Shown here: piece by piece, positions 34,491-42,755 of the stretch
Position numbering within the stretch: position 1 is the stretch's first letter
Layout: every line of letters begins with the position of its first letter
Source of the DNA: Bacteroidales bacterium
GTDB taxonomy: Bacteria; Bacteroidota; Bacteroidia; Bacteroidales; Rikenellaceae
Direction: 5' to 3'
DNA length: 64,000 nt
NCBI GenBank assembly: GCA_910575495.1
Contig: CAJTFS010000001.1
Coordinates: forward strand, 310,001-374,000
Notes under the pieces: model-generated
What the model saw: only the letters and a program-made list of their open reading frames with translations
Databases searched by the model: none
Told to the model about the DNA's origin: nothing
Program-made: the position numbers and the translations under genes

Positions 34491-35570
34491 TCACCTTTCA
34501 ATTTTGTAGCTGTCCCACTTGGCCAGGAGCGCGCGGAAATCGTCGGGCAGGTTGCTTTCGAAACGGATCTCGGCGCGGGTCGAAGGATGCACGAAGCCGA
34601 GCGACTGGGCATGGAGCGCGTGGCGCGGCATGACCTCGAAACAATTCTCGACGAACTGCCGGTATTTGGCGAACGTGGTGCCCTTGAGGATGCGGTCGCC
34701 GCCGTAGCGGGCGTCGTTGAAGAGCGGATGACCCTGCCAGGCCATGTGGACGCGTATCTGGTGGGTGCGCCCCGTTTCGAGACGGCATTCGACGAGGGTG
34801 ACGTAGCCGTAACGCTTCAGCACGCGCCAATGGGTCACGGCATGCTTGCCGTCGGAGCCGTCCTCGAAGACATACATTTTCTGCCGCTCGCGGGGGCTGC
34901 GCCCGATGTTGCCGACGATGGTTCCCTCGTCGTCGGGGAAGTCGCCCCAGACCAAGGCCACGTAACGCCGGTAGATGGAGTGGTCGAAGAACTGCTTGGC
35001 CAGCCGGGCGTGGGCCTGCTCGTTCTTGGCGATGACCAGCAGCCCGGAAGTGTCCTTGTCGATGCGGTGGACGAGTCCGGCGCGCATCTCGCCGCTGTCG
35101 GCGATCTCGGTGCCCCGGAGATGGTGGGCCAGCGCATTGACCAGCGTACCCGACCAGTTGCCCACGCCGGGGTGGACGACCATGCCGGCCTGCTTGTTGA
35201 CCAGCAGCAGGTCGTCGTCCTCGTAGGGAATCTCCAGGGGAATCGCCTCGGGATGGATCTCGTTGTCGCGGCGCGGATAAGGCAGGACGATCTGCACCCG
35301 GTCGAGCGGCTTGACCTTGTAACTCGACTTGGCAGGCACGCCGTTGACCAGAATGTTGCCGCTGTCGGCCGCCGCCTGGATGCGGTTGCGCGAACAATGC
35401 TCCATGCGCGCCACGAGGAACTTGTCGAGCCGCAACAAGGTCTGTCCCTTGTCGGCCACGACGGAGAAGTGCTCGTAGAGCCCTCCCTGCTCGCCCTCCT
35501 CGTCCGGGAAGGCGGCGGAATCGTCGACGAACTCCTCGTCGGGAAAACCGGTATGGCGGGAGTCGGTCAT
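34491..35570 (-). CDS. RluA-family 23S rRNA pseudouridine synthase (RluD-like)
   Basis: Isomerises uridines in 23S rRNA. The product is 359 residues: a variable acidic N-terminus (to about 35), S4 RNA-binding domain (about 45-105, RLDKFLVARMEHCSRNRIQ), and catalytic domain with Asp in GLVHRIDKDTSGLLVIAKN. The C-terminal block GRTHQIRVHMAWQGHPL is as expected. RluD is the most likely member, but RluC cannot be excluded. It overlaps the PASTA gene by one base (TGATG) and is last in the tgt-lptG-PASTA-rluD operon. Its terminal codons come from a family C arm. Confidence 0.92.
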   Translation of the reverse strand: MTDSRHTGFPDEEFVDDSAAFPDEEGEQGGLYEHFSVVADKGQTLLRLDKFLVARMEHCSRNRIQAAADSGNILVNGVPAKSSYKVKPLDRVQIVLPYPRRDNEIHPEAIPLEIPYEDDDLLLVNKQAGMVVHPGVGNWSGTLVNALAHHLRGTEIADSGEMRAGLVHRIDKDTSGLLVIAKNEQAHARLAKQFFDHSIYRRYVALVWGDFPDDEGTIVGNIGRSPRERQKMYVFEDGSDGKHAVTHWRVLKRYGYVTLVECRLETGRTHQIRVHMAWQGHPLFNDARYGGDRILKGTTFAKYRQFVENCFEVMPRHALHAQSLGFVHPSTRAEIRFESNLPDDFRALLAKWDSYKIER

Positions 35571-36499
35571 CAGTCGAAGAAACCGGGGTCGTTGTCCTCA
35601 GCGGCGCGAGCCGACGGCTCACCGTCGGATGCAGCGGGTTCCTGCTCCTGCAACTGGCGCTCGCGGAACGCCTCCTCGGCCAACTTCTCGGCCTCCGTGC
35701 GGCGAGCGGCGATTTTCTTGGCATCGAGCGTCAGCTGCAAGTCGACCTTGGCGCCCAGAACGGCCCGCCGCTCGGCGGCAGGACGCTGCATGTAGACGAA
35801 AGCCTCCTTCTGGTTGAAGAGGTCGATGCCGCTGTCGAAAGCCACCTTGCCGATGTTGAGCCCCGATTCCCAAAGGCGGCTCTTGGCCTCCTTGAGCGAA
35901 AGTCCGATGACCTGCGGCACGACGGTGGTGCCGTGACCCGGCTGGACACCCACGCAGAGCTTGACGCCCGAGCCCATCTCGGCCTCGATGCGGGTGGAAG
36001 GGGTGATCTGCCGGTCGCCGACATACTGGTCGAGCACGTAGTTGGTGGCCATGTCGGAACGATAGACCAGCTCGGCGATCTCGAGTCCGGCGATTTCGAG
36101 CATGTTCTTGGCCTGGCGGAGCGAACGATGGGCGACATAAGGCACGGGGACCATCTTCTGGCGGAACGAATTGATGGTGATGTAGACCGTACGCCCGGGT
36201 TTCACCTCGACACCCCCGCGGGGCAGCTGCTCGAGGACGATGCCGCCCTGGTAGGCCGGGACGAACAACGAATCGTTGATCTGCAGCTTGAGGTCGTTCT
36301 CGCGGGCCAGCCGCTGTGCGTCGCGCAGAGCGACACCCGAGAAATCGGGCACCGTGCGCCGTGCGTGGTGGCGCGTGCCGATCTGCATGACGACGTGGGC
36401 GACGACGGCCAGGCCGATGATGATGGCCGCGATGAGCAGCAGGTTGTAGACCAGGGGATAACTGCGAAGCCGGTCGAGCCGGGAACTCTTTTTCTTCAT
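35570..36499 (-). CDS. Membrane-anchored protein with PASTA domains
   Basis: The product is 309 residues. A basic cytosolic stub (KKKSSRLDRLR) is followed by one membrane helix (about 18-40) and three PASTA-like repeats. These begin at VPDFSGVALRDAQRLA (about 50), VPVPYVAHRSLRQAKNML (about 117) and VPQVIGLSLKEAKSRL (about 193). The C-terminal 50 residues are charged and probably disordered. PASTA repeats in other bacteria bind muropeptides or septal proteins; here there is no kinase domain, which is usual for the Bacteroidota version next to rluD. A role in the cell wall is inferred only. Confidence 0.88.
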   Translation of the reverse strand: MKKKSSRLDRLRSYPLVYNLLLIAAIIIGLAVVAHVVMQIGTRHHARRTVPDFSGVALRDAQRLARENDLKLQINDSLFVPAYQGGIVLEQLPRGGVEVKPGRTVYITINSFRQKMVPVPYVAHRSLRQAKNMLEIAGLEIAELVYRSDMATNYVLDQYVGDRQITPSTRIEAEMGSGVKLCVGVQPGHGTTVVPQVIGLSLKEAKSRLWESGLNIGKVAFDSGIDLFNQKEAFVYMQRPAAERRAVLGAKVDLQLTLDAKKIAARRTEAEKLAEEAFRERQLQEQEPAASDGEPSARAAEDNDPGFFD

Positions 36500-36509
36500 T
36501 GCTTTCGGA

Positions 36510-37613
36510 TTATTTGGGGGCCTTCCGGTAGAGATAGACCGCTATGAACAAGTAGATGATGTTGGGCAGCCACACGGCCAGCCACGGAGGCAGCGAACCG
36601 CTCTTGGCGAACTCCTCGAAGAAGCGGTTGAAGAGGATGTAGGAGAAACAGAGCGCCGTGCCGATGCCGATGTGGAGCCCGGTGCCGCCGCGCACCTTGC
36701 GCGACGAGAGCGAGACGCCGATGAGGGTGAGGATGAACGTGGAAAGCGGATAGGCGTAACGGGCATGACGCTCGACCTCGATGAGGTTGATTTCATCGGA
36801 ACCCTTGGCCCGCTGCTGGGCGAGGAAGCGGTTCAGCTCGGCGATGTTCATGGTGTGGATGAGCGCGTTGATGCGCCCCAGCTCGGCGACCTCGAGGTTG
36901 ATGAGGGTGTCGAGGTTGCGGTACTGCCCGAAAGTCTCGACACCCAGCGAATCGAACTCGCGGCGGGTATAGCGCGGAGCGGTCCAGCGCTTGGTTTCGG
37001 GATCGAACCGGATGTCGGAAGCCTCGAGCGAACGGACCAGCGACCCGTCGCGGTACTCTTCGAGGACGAAGAACGAAGCCTGGTGCGACGCGTCGCGGTA
37101 GCCGCGGATGTAGGCGAAGGTGCCGGGCTCGATCTGCCGGTAGATGTGGCGGTCGTACTGGGTGTTCTGCTTGCGCTTGATGTACTGCGACTCGAAAGCC
37201 ACGATCTTGCGCTGCGAAATGGGAATCAGCCACAAGTTGAGCGTGAGCGACAACCCTCCGATGATCAGCGCCCCGAGGAAATAGGGCCACATGAGCCTCC
37301 GGAACGACATGCCGCCCGAGAGCATGGCCACGATCTCGGTCTGGTAGGCCATCTTGGAGGTGAAGAAGATGCAGGCGATGAAGGTGAACAGGCCGCTGAA
37401 CTGGTTGATGAAAAAAGGGATGAAGTTGAGGTAATAATCGAAAATCACCTCGCGCAGCGGAGCGTGCAGCTCGGTGAAGTCGTCGATCTTCTCCACGTAG
37501 TCGAAGAGCACGACCACGACGATGATCATCGCGATGGCGAAGAAGTAGGTGGAGAGGAACTTGCCCAGTATGTAGCGGTCGAGAATCTTGAATCCCGGGA
37601 AACGGAGTTTCAT
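36510..37613 (-). CDS. LptF/LptG-family LPS export permease (YjgP/YjgQ)
   Basis: Inner-membrane permease of the Lpt transporter moving LPS from the inner membrane toward the surface. The product is 367 residues. Helices lie at about 15-37, 60-82, 103-124, then a periplasmic beta-jellyroll domain (about 130-275), then three helices at about 290-365. The opening ILDRYILGKFLSTYFFA is typical. Bacteroidota often carry several paralogues, so F versus G is not decided. It lies 7 bases after tgt and 10 bases before the PASTA gene. Confidence 0.92.
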   Translation of the reverse strand: MKLRFPGFKILDRYILGKFLSTYFFAIAMIIVVVVLFDYVEKIDDFTELHAPLREVIFDYYLNFIPFFINQFSGLFTFIACIFFTSKMAYQTEIVAMLSGGMSFRRLMWPYFLGALIIGGLSLTLNLWLIPISQRKIVAFESQYIKRKQNTQYDRHIYRQIEPGTFAYIRGYRDASHQASFFVLEEYRDGSLVRSLEASDIRFDPETKRWTAPRYTRREFDSLGVETFGQYRNLDTLINLEVAELGRINALIHTMNIAELNRFLAQQRAKGSDEINLIEVERHARYAYPLSTFILTLIGVSLSSRKVRGGTGLHIGIGTALCFSYILFNRFFEEFAKSGSLPPWLAVWLPNIIYLFIAVYLYRKAPK

Positions 37614-37620
37614 GCTTGGC

Positions 37621-38751
37621 TCAGAGTCTACGTTGGAGTTTGACCGTCATCGTCTCCTTCCACGCCGCGAAGTCGCCCGCCGCGATGTGCTCGCGGGCCA
37701 TGCCGACCAGACGCAGGTAGAAAGCGATGTTGTGCAGCGAGGCGATCTCGGCGGCCAGCATCTCGCCGCAGACGCAGAGGTGGTGGAGGTAGGCCTTGGA
37801 ATAGAGCGTGTCGACAAAAGCCGTACCCTCGGGATCGACGGGCGAAAAGTCGTCCTCCCACTTCTTGTTGCGGATGTTGATGATGCCCTCGGCGGTGAAG
37901 AGCTGGCCGTTGCGGCCGTTGCGCGTGGGCATGACGCAGTCGAACATGTCGACGCCGCGCGCGATGCCCTCGAGGATGTTGACGGGAGTGCCGACGCCCA
38001 TGAGATAACGGGGACGCTCCTGCGGCAGGATGGCGTTGACGACCTCGATCATCTCGTACATGGTTTCGGTGGGCTCGCCGACGGCCAGGCCGCCGATGGC
38101 GTAACCGTCGGCGTTGTACTGCAAGACATTTTCGGCCGCGCGAGCGCGAAGGTCGGGGTAGGTACACCCCTGCACGATGGGAAAAAGCGCCTGGTAATGA
38201 CCGTACTTGGGCGAAGTCTGCGCGTAGCGGCCGAAGCAGCGGTCGAGCCACCGCTCGGTGAGGTCGAGCGAACGGGCGGCATAGTCGCGGGGCGCGTCGC
38301 CGGGCGGGCACTCGTCGAAAGCCATCATGATGTCGGCGCCGATGGTGCGCTCGGTGTCGATGACACTTTCGGGCGTGAAGAGATGTTTCGACCCGTCGAT
38401 GTGCGAACGGAAATGGCACCCCTCCTCCTTGAGCTTGCGGCAGGCGGCGAGCGAAAAGACCTGGAACCCGCCGCTGTCGGTGAGCATCGGACCCTCCCAG
38501 GTGGAGAAACGGTGGACGCCCCCGGCCTGCTCGATGATCCGCATGCCGGGCCGCAGGTAGAGGTGGTAGGTGTTGGCCAGAATGATCTGCGCCCGGGCTT
38601 CGTCGCGCACGTCGCGGTGGAAGATGCCCTTGACCGTGGCGGCCGTGCCCACGGGCATGAAGATGGGCGTGCGGACGACCCCGTGGTCGGTTTCCAGCAA
38701 TCCGGCCCGCGCCTGCGAAGCGGGGTCCTTATGTTCGAGCGTGAATTTCAT
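37621..38751 (-). CDS. tgt: tRNA-guanine transglycosylase (queuine/preQ1 insertion)
   Basis: Exchanges guanine-34 of GUN-anticodon tRNAs for preQ1, feeding QueA. The product is 376 residues from ATG 38751; a longer frame to 38859 has no family-like sequence. Catalytic blocks are present: TDSGGFQVFS (general acid Asp), FPIVQGCTYPDLR, GGLAVGEP, and MFDCVMPTRNGRNGQ with the nucleophile Asp. The zinc site of enterobacterial Tgt (C-x-C-x2-C before YSRAYLHHL) is missing: the segment reads GTAFVDTLYSKAYLHHL. It is first in the tgt-lptG-PASTA-rluD operon. Confidence 0.95.
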   Translation of the reverse strand: MKFTLEHKDPASQARAGLLETDHGVVRTPIFMPVGTAATVKGIFHRDVRDEARAQIILANTYHLYLRPGMRIIEQAGGVHRFSTWEGPMLTDSGGFQVFSLAACRKLKEEGCHFRSHIDGSKHLFTPESVIDTERTIGADIMMAFDECPPGDAPRDYAARSLDLTERWLDRCFGRYAQTSPKYGHYQALFPIVQGCTYPDLRARAAENVLQYNADGYAIGGLAVGEPTETMYEMIEVVNAILPQERPRYLMGVGTPVNILEGIARGVDMFDCVMPTRNGRNGQLFTAEGIINIRNKKWEDDFSPVDPEGTAFVDTLYSKAYLHHLCVCGEMLAAEIASLHNIAFYLRLVGMAREHIAAGDFAAWKETMTVKLQRRL

Positions 38752-38891
38752 GGCAGCATTCTCTGTCGGTAGGGGTTCCGGGCATCGGGCGGCGCCGCCG
38801 GAGCAGGGAGCGCCGGCACTTCCCGCCGGCGGCCGTTCCGTATGGCCGCTCCCGGCCACCGGCCGCGGAAACCGGAACCGGATAATCCGTG

Positions 38892-38899
38892 CAAAAATA
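38892..38899 (-). promoter_or_regulatory. Candidate TATTTTTG promoter box of the tgt operon
   Basis: caaaaata on the plus strand gives TATTTTTG, matching TAnnTTTG. It is 140 bases upstream of the tgt ATG, which would leave a long, very GC-rich leader (38752-38891) with strong pairing potential. Confidence 0.4.
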
Positions 38900-38945
38900 G
38901 GGAAAATAATTGTGAATTATGAATTTTGAATTCTGAATTGTTTTG

Positions 38946-38953
38946 TACCTTTG
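38946..38953 (+). promoter_or_regulatory. TACCTTTG promoter box of the glycosyltransferase gene
   Basis: TACCTTTG ends 16 bases before the ATG at 38970. It follows an AT-rich word (aattgtgaattatgaatttt at 38909-38928) that resembles others near 17764 and 40700. Confidence 0.6.
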
Positions 38954-38969
38954 CGCATATTTCGATCCT

Positions 38970-40136
38970 ATGGAATTCTTCGAATCTTTGGCACATAGCT
39001 TCCTGACCGCCTACGGCTGGGAGGGAACGGCGCTGGCAGGAGTGCTGCTGACGCTGCTGGGCGTGCAGCTCTACTACTATATTTTTGTCTACGGACGCAT
39101 TCCCAGCTACAAGAACAACCGCCGGCCGGAGATACTCCACGCCGATCCTCCGGTGTCGGTGATTCTTCCGCTTTTTGCCGAAGACTACATGTTCGTCGAA
39201 GAACGCCTGCCGCTCGTGCTGGCCCAGAACTACCCCAAGTTCGAAGTGGTGATCGTATATGTGGGCGCCGACTCCGACTTCTACGAAGACCTGGCGCGGC
39301 TGAAACAATCGTTCCCGCAGATCACGACGACGAAGATACACCTCAACCCGCGCTTCCCCATCTCGCGCAAGATGGCTCTCAACGTAGGCATCAAGTCGGC
39401 GCACTACGAACACCTGATCTTCACCTCGACGGACGCCTGTCCGCAGACGGACAAGTGGCTGTCGCTGATGGCCAAAGGATTCCGGCGCGGCGAGATCGTC
39501 ATCGGATACTGCAGCCTGGAACACAAAAAGGGCCCGGGCAACTACCTGATGCGCACATGGCGCATGATGCACGCGGCCGAATGGCTGGGACGGGCCGTGC
39601 GGCGCCGCCCCTACCGCGGCATGCTGCAGAACTTCGGATTCACCAAGCAGCTCTACTTCGGAGCCAACGGCTTCACGCACCTGAACATGAACATCGGCGA
39701 AGACGACCTCTTCCTGCAGAAAGTCATGACGCGCGACAACGTGAGCGTCATCCTTTCGCCGCGCGCCACGCTGCGCGAAAAGACCTGGGGCGGCCTGGGC
39801 TGGGGAGTGAGCCAGCTGCGCTACTTCGGCTCGGCGTTCCGCTACTACCCGCGCGGAGCCCGCAACTATGTACAATGGGAGATCGGCTCGCGCATGCTGT
39901 TCTTCCTGGCGGCCCTCTGCGCACTGGCGGTCATGCCGCCCGAATACCGGATAGTCACGGCGGTGCTGATGCTGGTGCGCTACCTTGTCGTGGTGCTGCA
40001 GGTACGCCGCATAGCCAACCGGCTGGGCGAACGCGGCATTTCGTGGTGCTACTGGCTCTACGACCTGCTGAGCATGCCCGGCGCGCTGCTGCTGAGCTGC
40101 ATCCAGCTGCGCAAAGACGAGCGCGTATGGAGATAG
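38970..40136 (+). CDS. Membrane-bound family 2 glycosyltransferase
   Basis: Transfers a sugar from a nucleotide sugar to an envelope acceptor; acceptor unknown. The product is 388 residues. It has an N-terminal helix (about 18-40), a GT-A domain beginning PVSVILPLFAEDYMFVEERL (VILPLFAEDY at about 60), a DxD-like site in IFTSTDACPQTD, and the acceptor-side motif GANGFTHLNMN...GEDDLF. Three helices lie at the C-terminus (about 310-385). The usual QxxRW-type motif is replaced by LRYFGSAFRYY. The end overlaps the sigma factor gene by 10 bases. Confidence 0.85.
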   Translation: MEFFESLAHSFLTAYGWEGTALAGVLLTLLGVQLYYYIFVYGRIPSYKNNRRPEILHADPPVSVILPLFAEDYMFVEERLPLVLAQNYPKFEVVIVYVGADSDFYEDLARLKQSFPQITTTKIHLNPRFPISRKMALNVGIKSAHYEHLIFTSTDACPQTDKWLSLMAKGFRRGEIVIGYCSLEHKKGPGNYLMRTWRMMHAAEWLGRAVRRRPYRGMLQNFGFTKQLYFGANGFTHLNMNIGEDDLFLQKVMTRDNVSVILSPRATLREKTWGGLGWGVSQLRYFGSAFRYYPRGARNYVQWEIGSRMLFFLAALCALAVMPPEYRIVTAVLMLVRYLVVVLQVRRIANRLGERGISWCYWLYDLLSMPGALLLSCIQLRKDERVWR

Positions 40137-40690
40137 CCGACTACATCGTGGCCGACGACCGGCGCCTGGCGGCCCTGGCGCTCGACGGCGACGATGCGGC
40201 GTTCGAATATCTTTTCGACCGCTACAACGAAGCCATACGCCGGCTGTTCGTCCAACGCATGGGCGGCTCGGGCGATGCGGACGACCTGCTGCAGGAGACC
40301 TTCATCAAGGTCTACATCAACCTGCACCGCTACAACCCCGACTACACTTTCGGCCAATGGGTCTACACCATCGCCCGCAACACGTTCGTAGACTATGTAC
40401 GCCGCCGGCAGGACGACCTGCCCATCGACGAACGCTATGCGACGCCGGTCTCCAGCGCCCCCACCCCGGAAGAGAGCGTCATCAACCTGCAGCAACGCAC
40501 GCAGATCGAACACTACCTCGACCGCCTGCCCGCCGGCTACCGGCAGCTGATCGTGATGCGTTTCTTCGACGAATACTCCTACGAAGAGATCGCCGCCAAA
40601 CTCGGTCTGCCGCTGGGGACGGTGAAAACCCGGATCCACCGTGCCCGCGAACGGATGTGCCGGCTGATTGCCAAGGGAGAAGAGAGATAG
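40127..40690 (+). CDS. ECF-type RNA polymerase sigma factor
   Basis: The product is 187 residues from ATG 40127. Region 2 (ALDGDDAAFEYLFDRYNEAI, DADDLLQETFIKVY, FGQWVYTIARNTFVDYVRR) and region 4 (LPAGYRQLIVMRFFDEYSYEEIA, LGLPLGTVKTRIHRARERM) are complete. There is no adjacent anti-sigma or transmembrane regulator gene, so control may be at transcription. It is coupled to the glycosyltransferase by a 10-base overlap, a neighbour pair I associate with Bacteroidales. Its targets cannot be told. Confidence 0.92.
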   Translation: MEIADYIVADDRRLAALALDGDDAAFEYLFDRYNEAIRRLFVQRMGGSGDADDLLQETFIKVYINLHRYNPDYTFGQWVYTIARNTFVDYVRRRQDDLPIDERYATPVSSAPTPEESVINLQQRTQIEHYLDRLPAGYRQLIVMRFFDEYSYEEIAAKLGLPLGTVKTRIHRARERMCRLIAKGEER

Positions 40691-40698
40691 CAATCCGT

Positions 40699-40824
40699 CA
40701 TTCACAATCGAGAATTCAAAATTCACAATTAAAAATCGGACACATGCAGGTTCGGGACGCATCTGCGACACGATAATGCGCCTCCAGGAAAAATCCTGAA
40801 TGCTGAATTGCGAATTTTGCATTG
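40699..40824. repeat. AT-rich inverted words in the sigma factor/YgiQ gap
   Basis: ttcacaatcgagaattcaaa with attcacaattaaaaatc (40699-40735) faces ctgaatgctgaattgcgaat with tttgcattg (40795-40824). Similar gaattttgaattctgaattg sequence is at 38921-38940 and 17764-17785. Short, degenerate and probably old. Confidence 0.4.
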
Positions 40825-40830
40825 AAGAAA

Positions 40831-42543
40831 ATGTTTCTGCCGACGACCATAAAGGAGATGCGGGCCCGGGGATGGGACCAGGCGGACGTAATTCTGTTTA
40901 CGGGCGACGCCTACATCGACCACCCCGCATTCGGCGCGGCGGTGATCGGCCGTCTGCTGGAAGCCGAAGGATACCGGGTGGCGATCGTACCCCAGCCCAA
41001 CTGGCGCGACGACCTGCGCGACTTCACGAAACTGGGCGCTCCGCGGCTCTTTTTCGGCGTGACGGCCGGGGCGATGGACTCGATGGTCAACCACTACACG
41101 GCCAACCTGCGCCTGCGCCACGACGACGCCTACACGCCGGGCGGCAAGGCGGGATTCCGGCCGGACCATGCGGTGACGGTCTACGCACAGATACTCAAAC
41201 GACTATATCCCCACGTACCGGTGGTGGCGGGCGGCATCGAAGCCTCGCTGCGACGGCTGACCCACTACGACTACTGGAGCGACGCGCTGAAACCCTCGAT
41301 TCTGGCGGAGTCGGGCGCCGACCTGCTGATCTACGGCATGGGCGAGGGGGTGATCCAGCGGGTGGCCAAAGCGCTGCGCAACGGCTACAACGCCAAGCTG
41401 CTGCGCAAAATCCGCCAGGTAGCCTTCCTTTCCGACGAAAGCTATGTTGCACGGCTCGACCCGGCGACGACGATACGCCTGCACAGTTATGAGGAATGCT
41501 GTGCGGACAAACGGGCGTTCGGCGAAAACTTCACGGTCGAAGAGACGCAGAGCAACCTGCCGGAACCCGAAGCGACGCTGGTGGAACGGGTGGGCGACCG
41601 CTATGTGGTGGTGACGCCGCCCGACGCGACGCTGACGACCGAAGAACTCGACCATACGTACGATCTGCCTTACGAACGGGCACCCCACCCGCGCTACGCG
41701 GGCAAGGGCGACATTCCGGCGTGGGAGATGATCAAACACTCGATCAACATCCACCGGGGCTGCTTCGGCGGCTGTGCGTTCTGCACGATCTCGGCCCATC
41801 AGGGCAAGTTCGTCCATTCGCGCAGCGAACGCTCGATACTGGCCGAAGCGGAGCGGATCACGAAGATGCCGGGATTCAAGGGGTATCTGTCGGACGTAGG
41901 AGGCCCCTCGGCCAACATGTACCGCATGGGCGGCCGCGACCGCGAACTATGCCGCAAATGCCGCCGTGCATCGTGTCTGCATCCGGCCAAATGCCCCAAT
42001 CTGAACAACGACCACCGGCCCGTACTGGACCTCTATGCCAAGATCCGCGCCGTGAAAGGAATCAAGAAAGCCTTCATCGGCAGCGGCATCCGCTACGACC
42101 TGTTCGACGACTCGCCCTACCTGGCGACGGTGCTCAGGCACCACACGTCGGGCCGGCTGAAAGTGGCGCCCGAACACACGGAAGAACGGGTGCTGAAACT
42201 GATGCGCAAACCGCCGTTCGCGATGTTCGAACGGCTCAACGCCGACTTCCGCCGCATCTGCGGAGAGGAGCGGCTGCCCTACCAACTGATCCCCTACTTC
42301 ATTTCATCGCATCCGGGCTGCACCGAACACGACATGCGGGCGCTGTCGGAAAAGGTGCTGGGCAAGCTCCACTTTACGCTGGAACAGGTGCAGGACCTGA
42401 CGCCGACGCCGATGACCCTCTCGTCGGTGATGTTCTACACGGGAGAGAACCCCTACACGCACGAAAAAGTCTACGTAGCCCGCTCGCAGGAAGAAAAACG
42501 CAGACAGAAAGGCTACTTCTTCAAGGTGAAAGGTAGAAGGTGA
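40831..42543 (+). CDS. YgiQ-family radical SAM protein
   Basis: The product is 570 residues from ATG 40831, preferred over TTG 40822 because relatives begin with FLPTT. Vitamin-B12-like N-terminal region (to about 280), radical SAM core with cluster motif CFGGCAFC (about 314-321), and a family-specific Cys-rich block (CRKCRRASCLHPAKCPN, about 373-389). It ends in the usual YgiQ C-terminal domain (EEKRRQKGYFF). The function of the family is not established. The last six residues (KVKGRR) and the stop are encoded by a family C arm. Upstream is a 140-base AT-rich repeat-like gap. Confidence 0.9.
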   Translation: MFLPTTIKEMRARGWDQADVILFTGDAYIDHPAFGAAVIGRLLEAEGYRVAIVPQPNWRDDLRDFTKLGAPRLFFGVTAGAMDSMVNHYTANLRLRHDDAYTPGGKAGFRPDHAVTVYAQILKRLYPHVPVVAGGIEASLRRLTHYDYWSDALKPSILAESGADLLIYGMGEGVIQRVAKALRNGYNAKLLRKIRQVAFLSDESYVARLDPATTIRLHSYEECCADKRAFGENFTVEETQSNLPEPEATLVERVGDRYVVVTPPDATLTTEELDHTYDLPYERAPHPRYAGKGDIPAWEMIKHSINIHRGCFGGCAFCTISAHQGKFVHSRSERSILAEAERITKMPGFKGYLSDVGGPSANMYRMGGRDRELCRKCRRASCLHPAKCPNLNNDHRPVLDLYAKIRAVKGIKKAFIGSGIRYDLFDDSPYLATVLRHHTSGRLKVAPEHTEERVLKLMRKPPFAMFERLNADFRRICGEERLPYQLIPYFISSHPGCTEHDMRALSEKVLGKLHFTLEQVQDLTPTPMTLSSVMFYTGENPYTHEKVYVARSQEEKRRQKGYFFKVKGRR

Positions 42544-42754
42544 AAGGCAACAAGTCCGTTCCGGAATACTTGTCCGCCGAATGCTCCTCTGCTGTTTTTT
42601 GCGGTTTTCGAGGTTGCGCGGGCCGCAACCCCTCCCTGGCAGAATCTTGTTTTGAATCCCTGTTCTTAGCAGCGCAGACTTATGTCCCCGTGCGCAATTA
42701 CAAAGCCCCGCCAAAAGCGGGGCTTTGTACCTTTCACCTTTCACTTCTCACCTT
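42523..42754. repeat. Family C arms at the ygiQ/yeiH junction
   Basis: The GA arm aaggtgaaaggtagaaggtg with aaagg (42523-42547) covers the YgiQ stop. The CT arm tacctttcacctttcacttc with tcacctt (42728-42754) ends at the yeiH stop. Between them are 180 bases with one strong terminator next to the CT arm. The two arms face each other as an inverted pair. Confidence 0.65.
42699..42729. terminator. Bidirectional terminator between ygiQ and yeiH
   Basis: tacaaagccccgc (42699-42711) pairs perfectly with gcggggctttgta (42717-42729) around caaaa. Followed by ccttt on one side and preceded by aatta on the other. It lies between convergent genes. Confidence 0.85.
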
Positions 42755-42755
42755 G

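Larger units (their letters stand above)
34209..34505. repeat. Family C arms bracketing a repeat-filled gap between rsmG and rluD
   Basis: The GA arm gaagtgaaaagtgaaaggtt (34209-34239) lies just before the rsmG start. The CT arm gattttcacctttcaatttt (34486-34505) overlaps the rluD end, where it supplies the codons for IER and the stop. The 246 bases between them hold two A4 units and one family B copy. The arrangement resembles a cassette with terminal inverted repeats. Confidence 0.55.

Noticed and set aside
38752..38891. preQ1 riboswitch in front of tgt
   Set aside because: The leader is GC-rich and pairs strongly, but no preQ1 aptamer pattern could be traced by eye.
39455..40126. N-terminal extension of the ECF sigma factor into the glycosyltransferase gene
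   Set aside because: The sigma factor family begins close to the ATG at 40127; the upstream part is a shadow of the glycosyltransferase.
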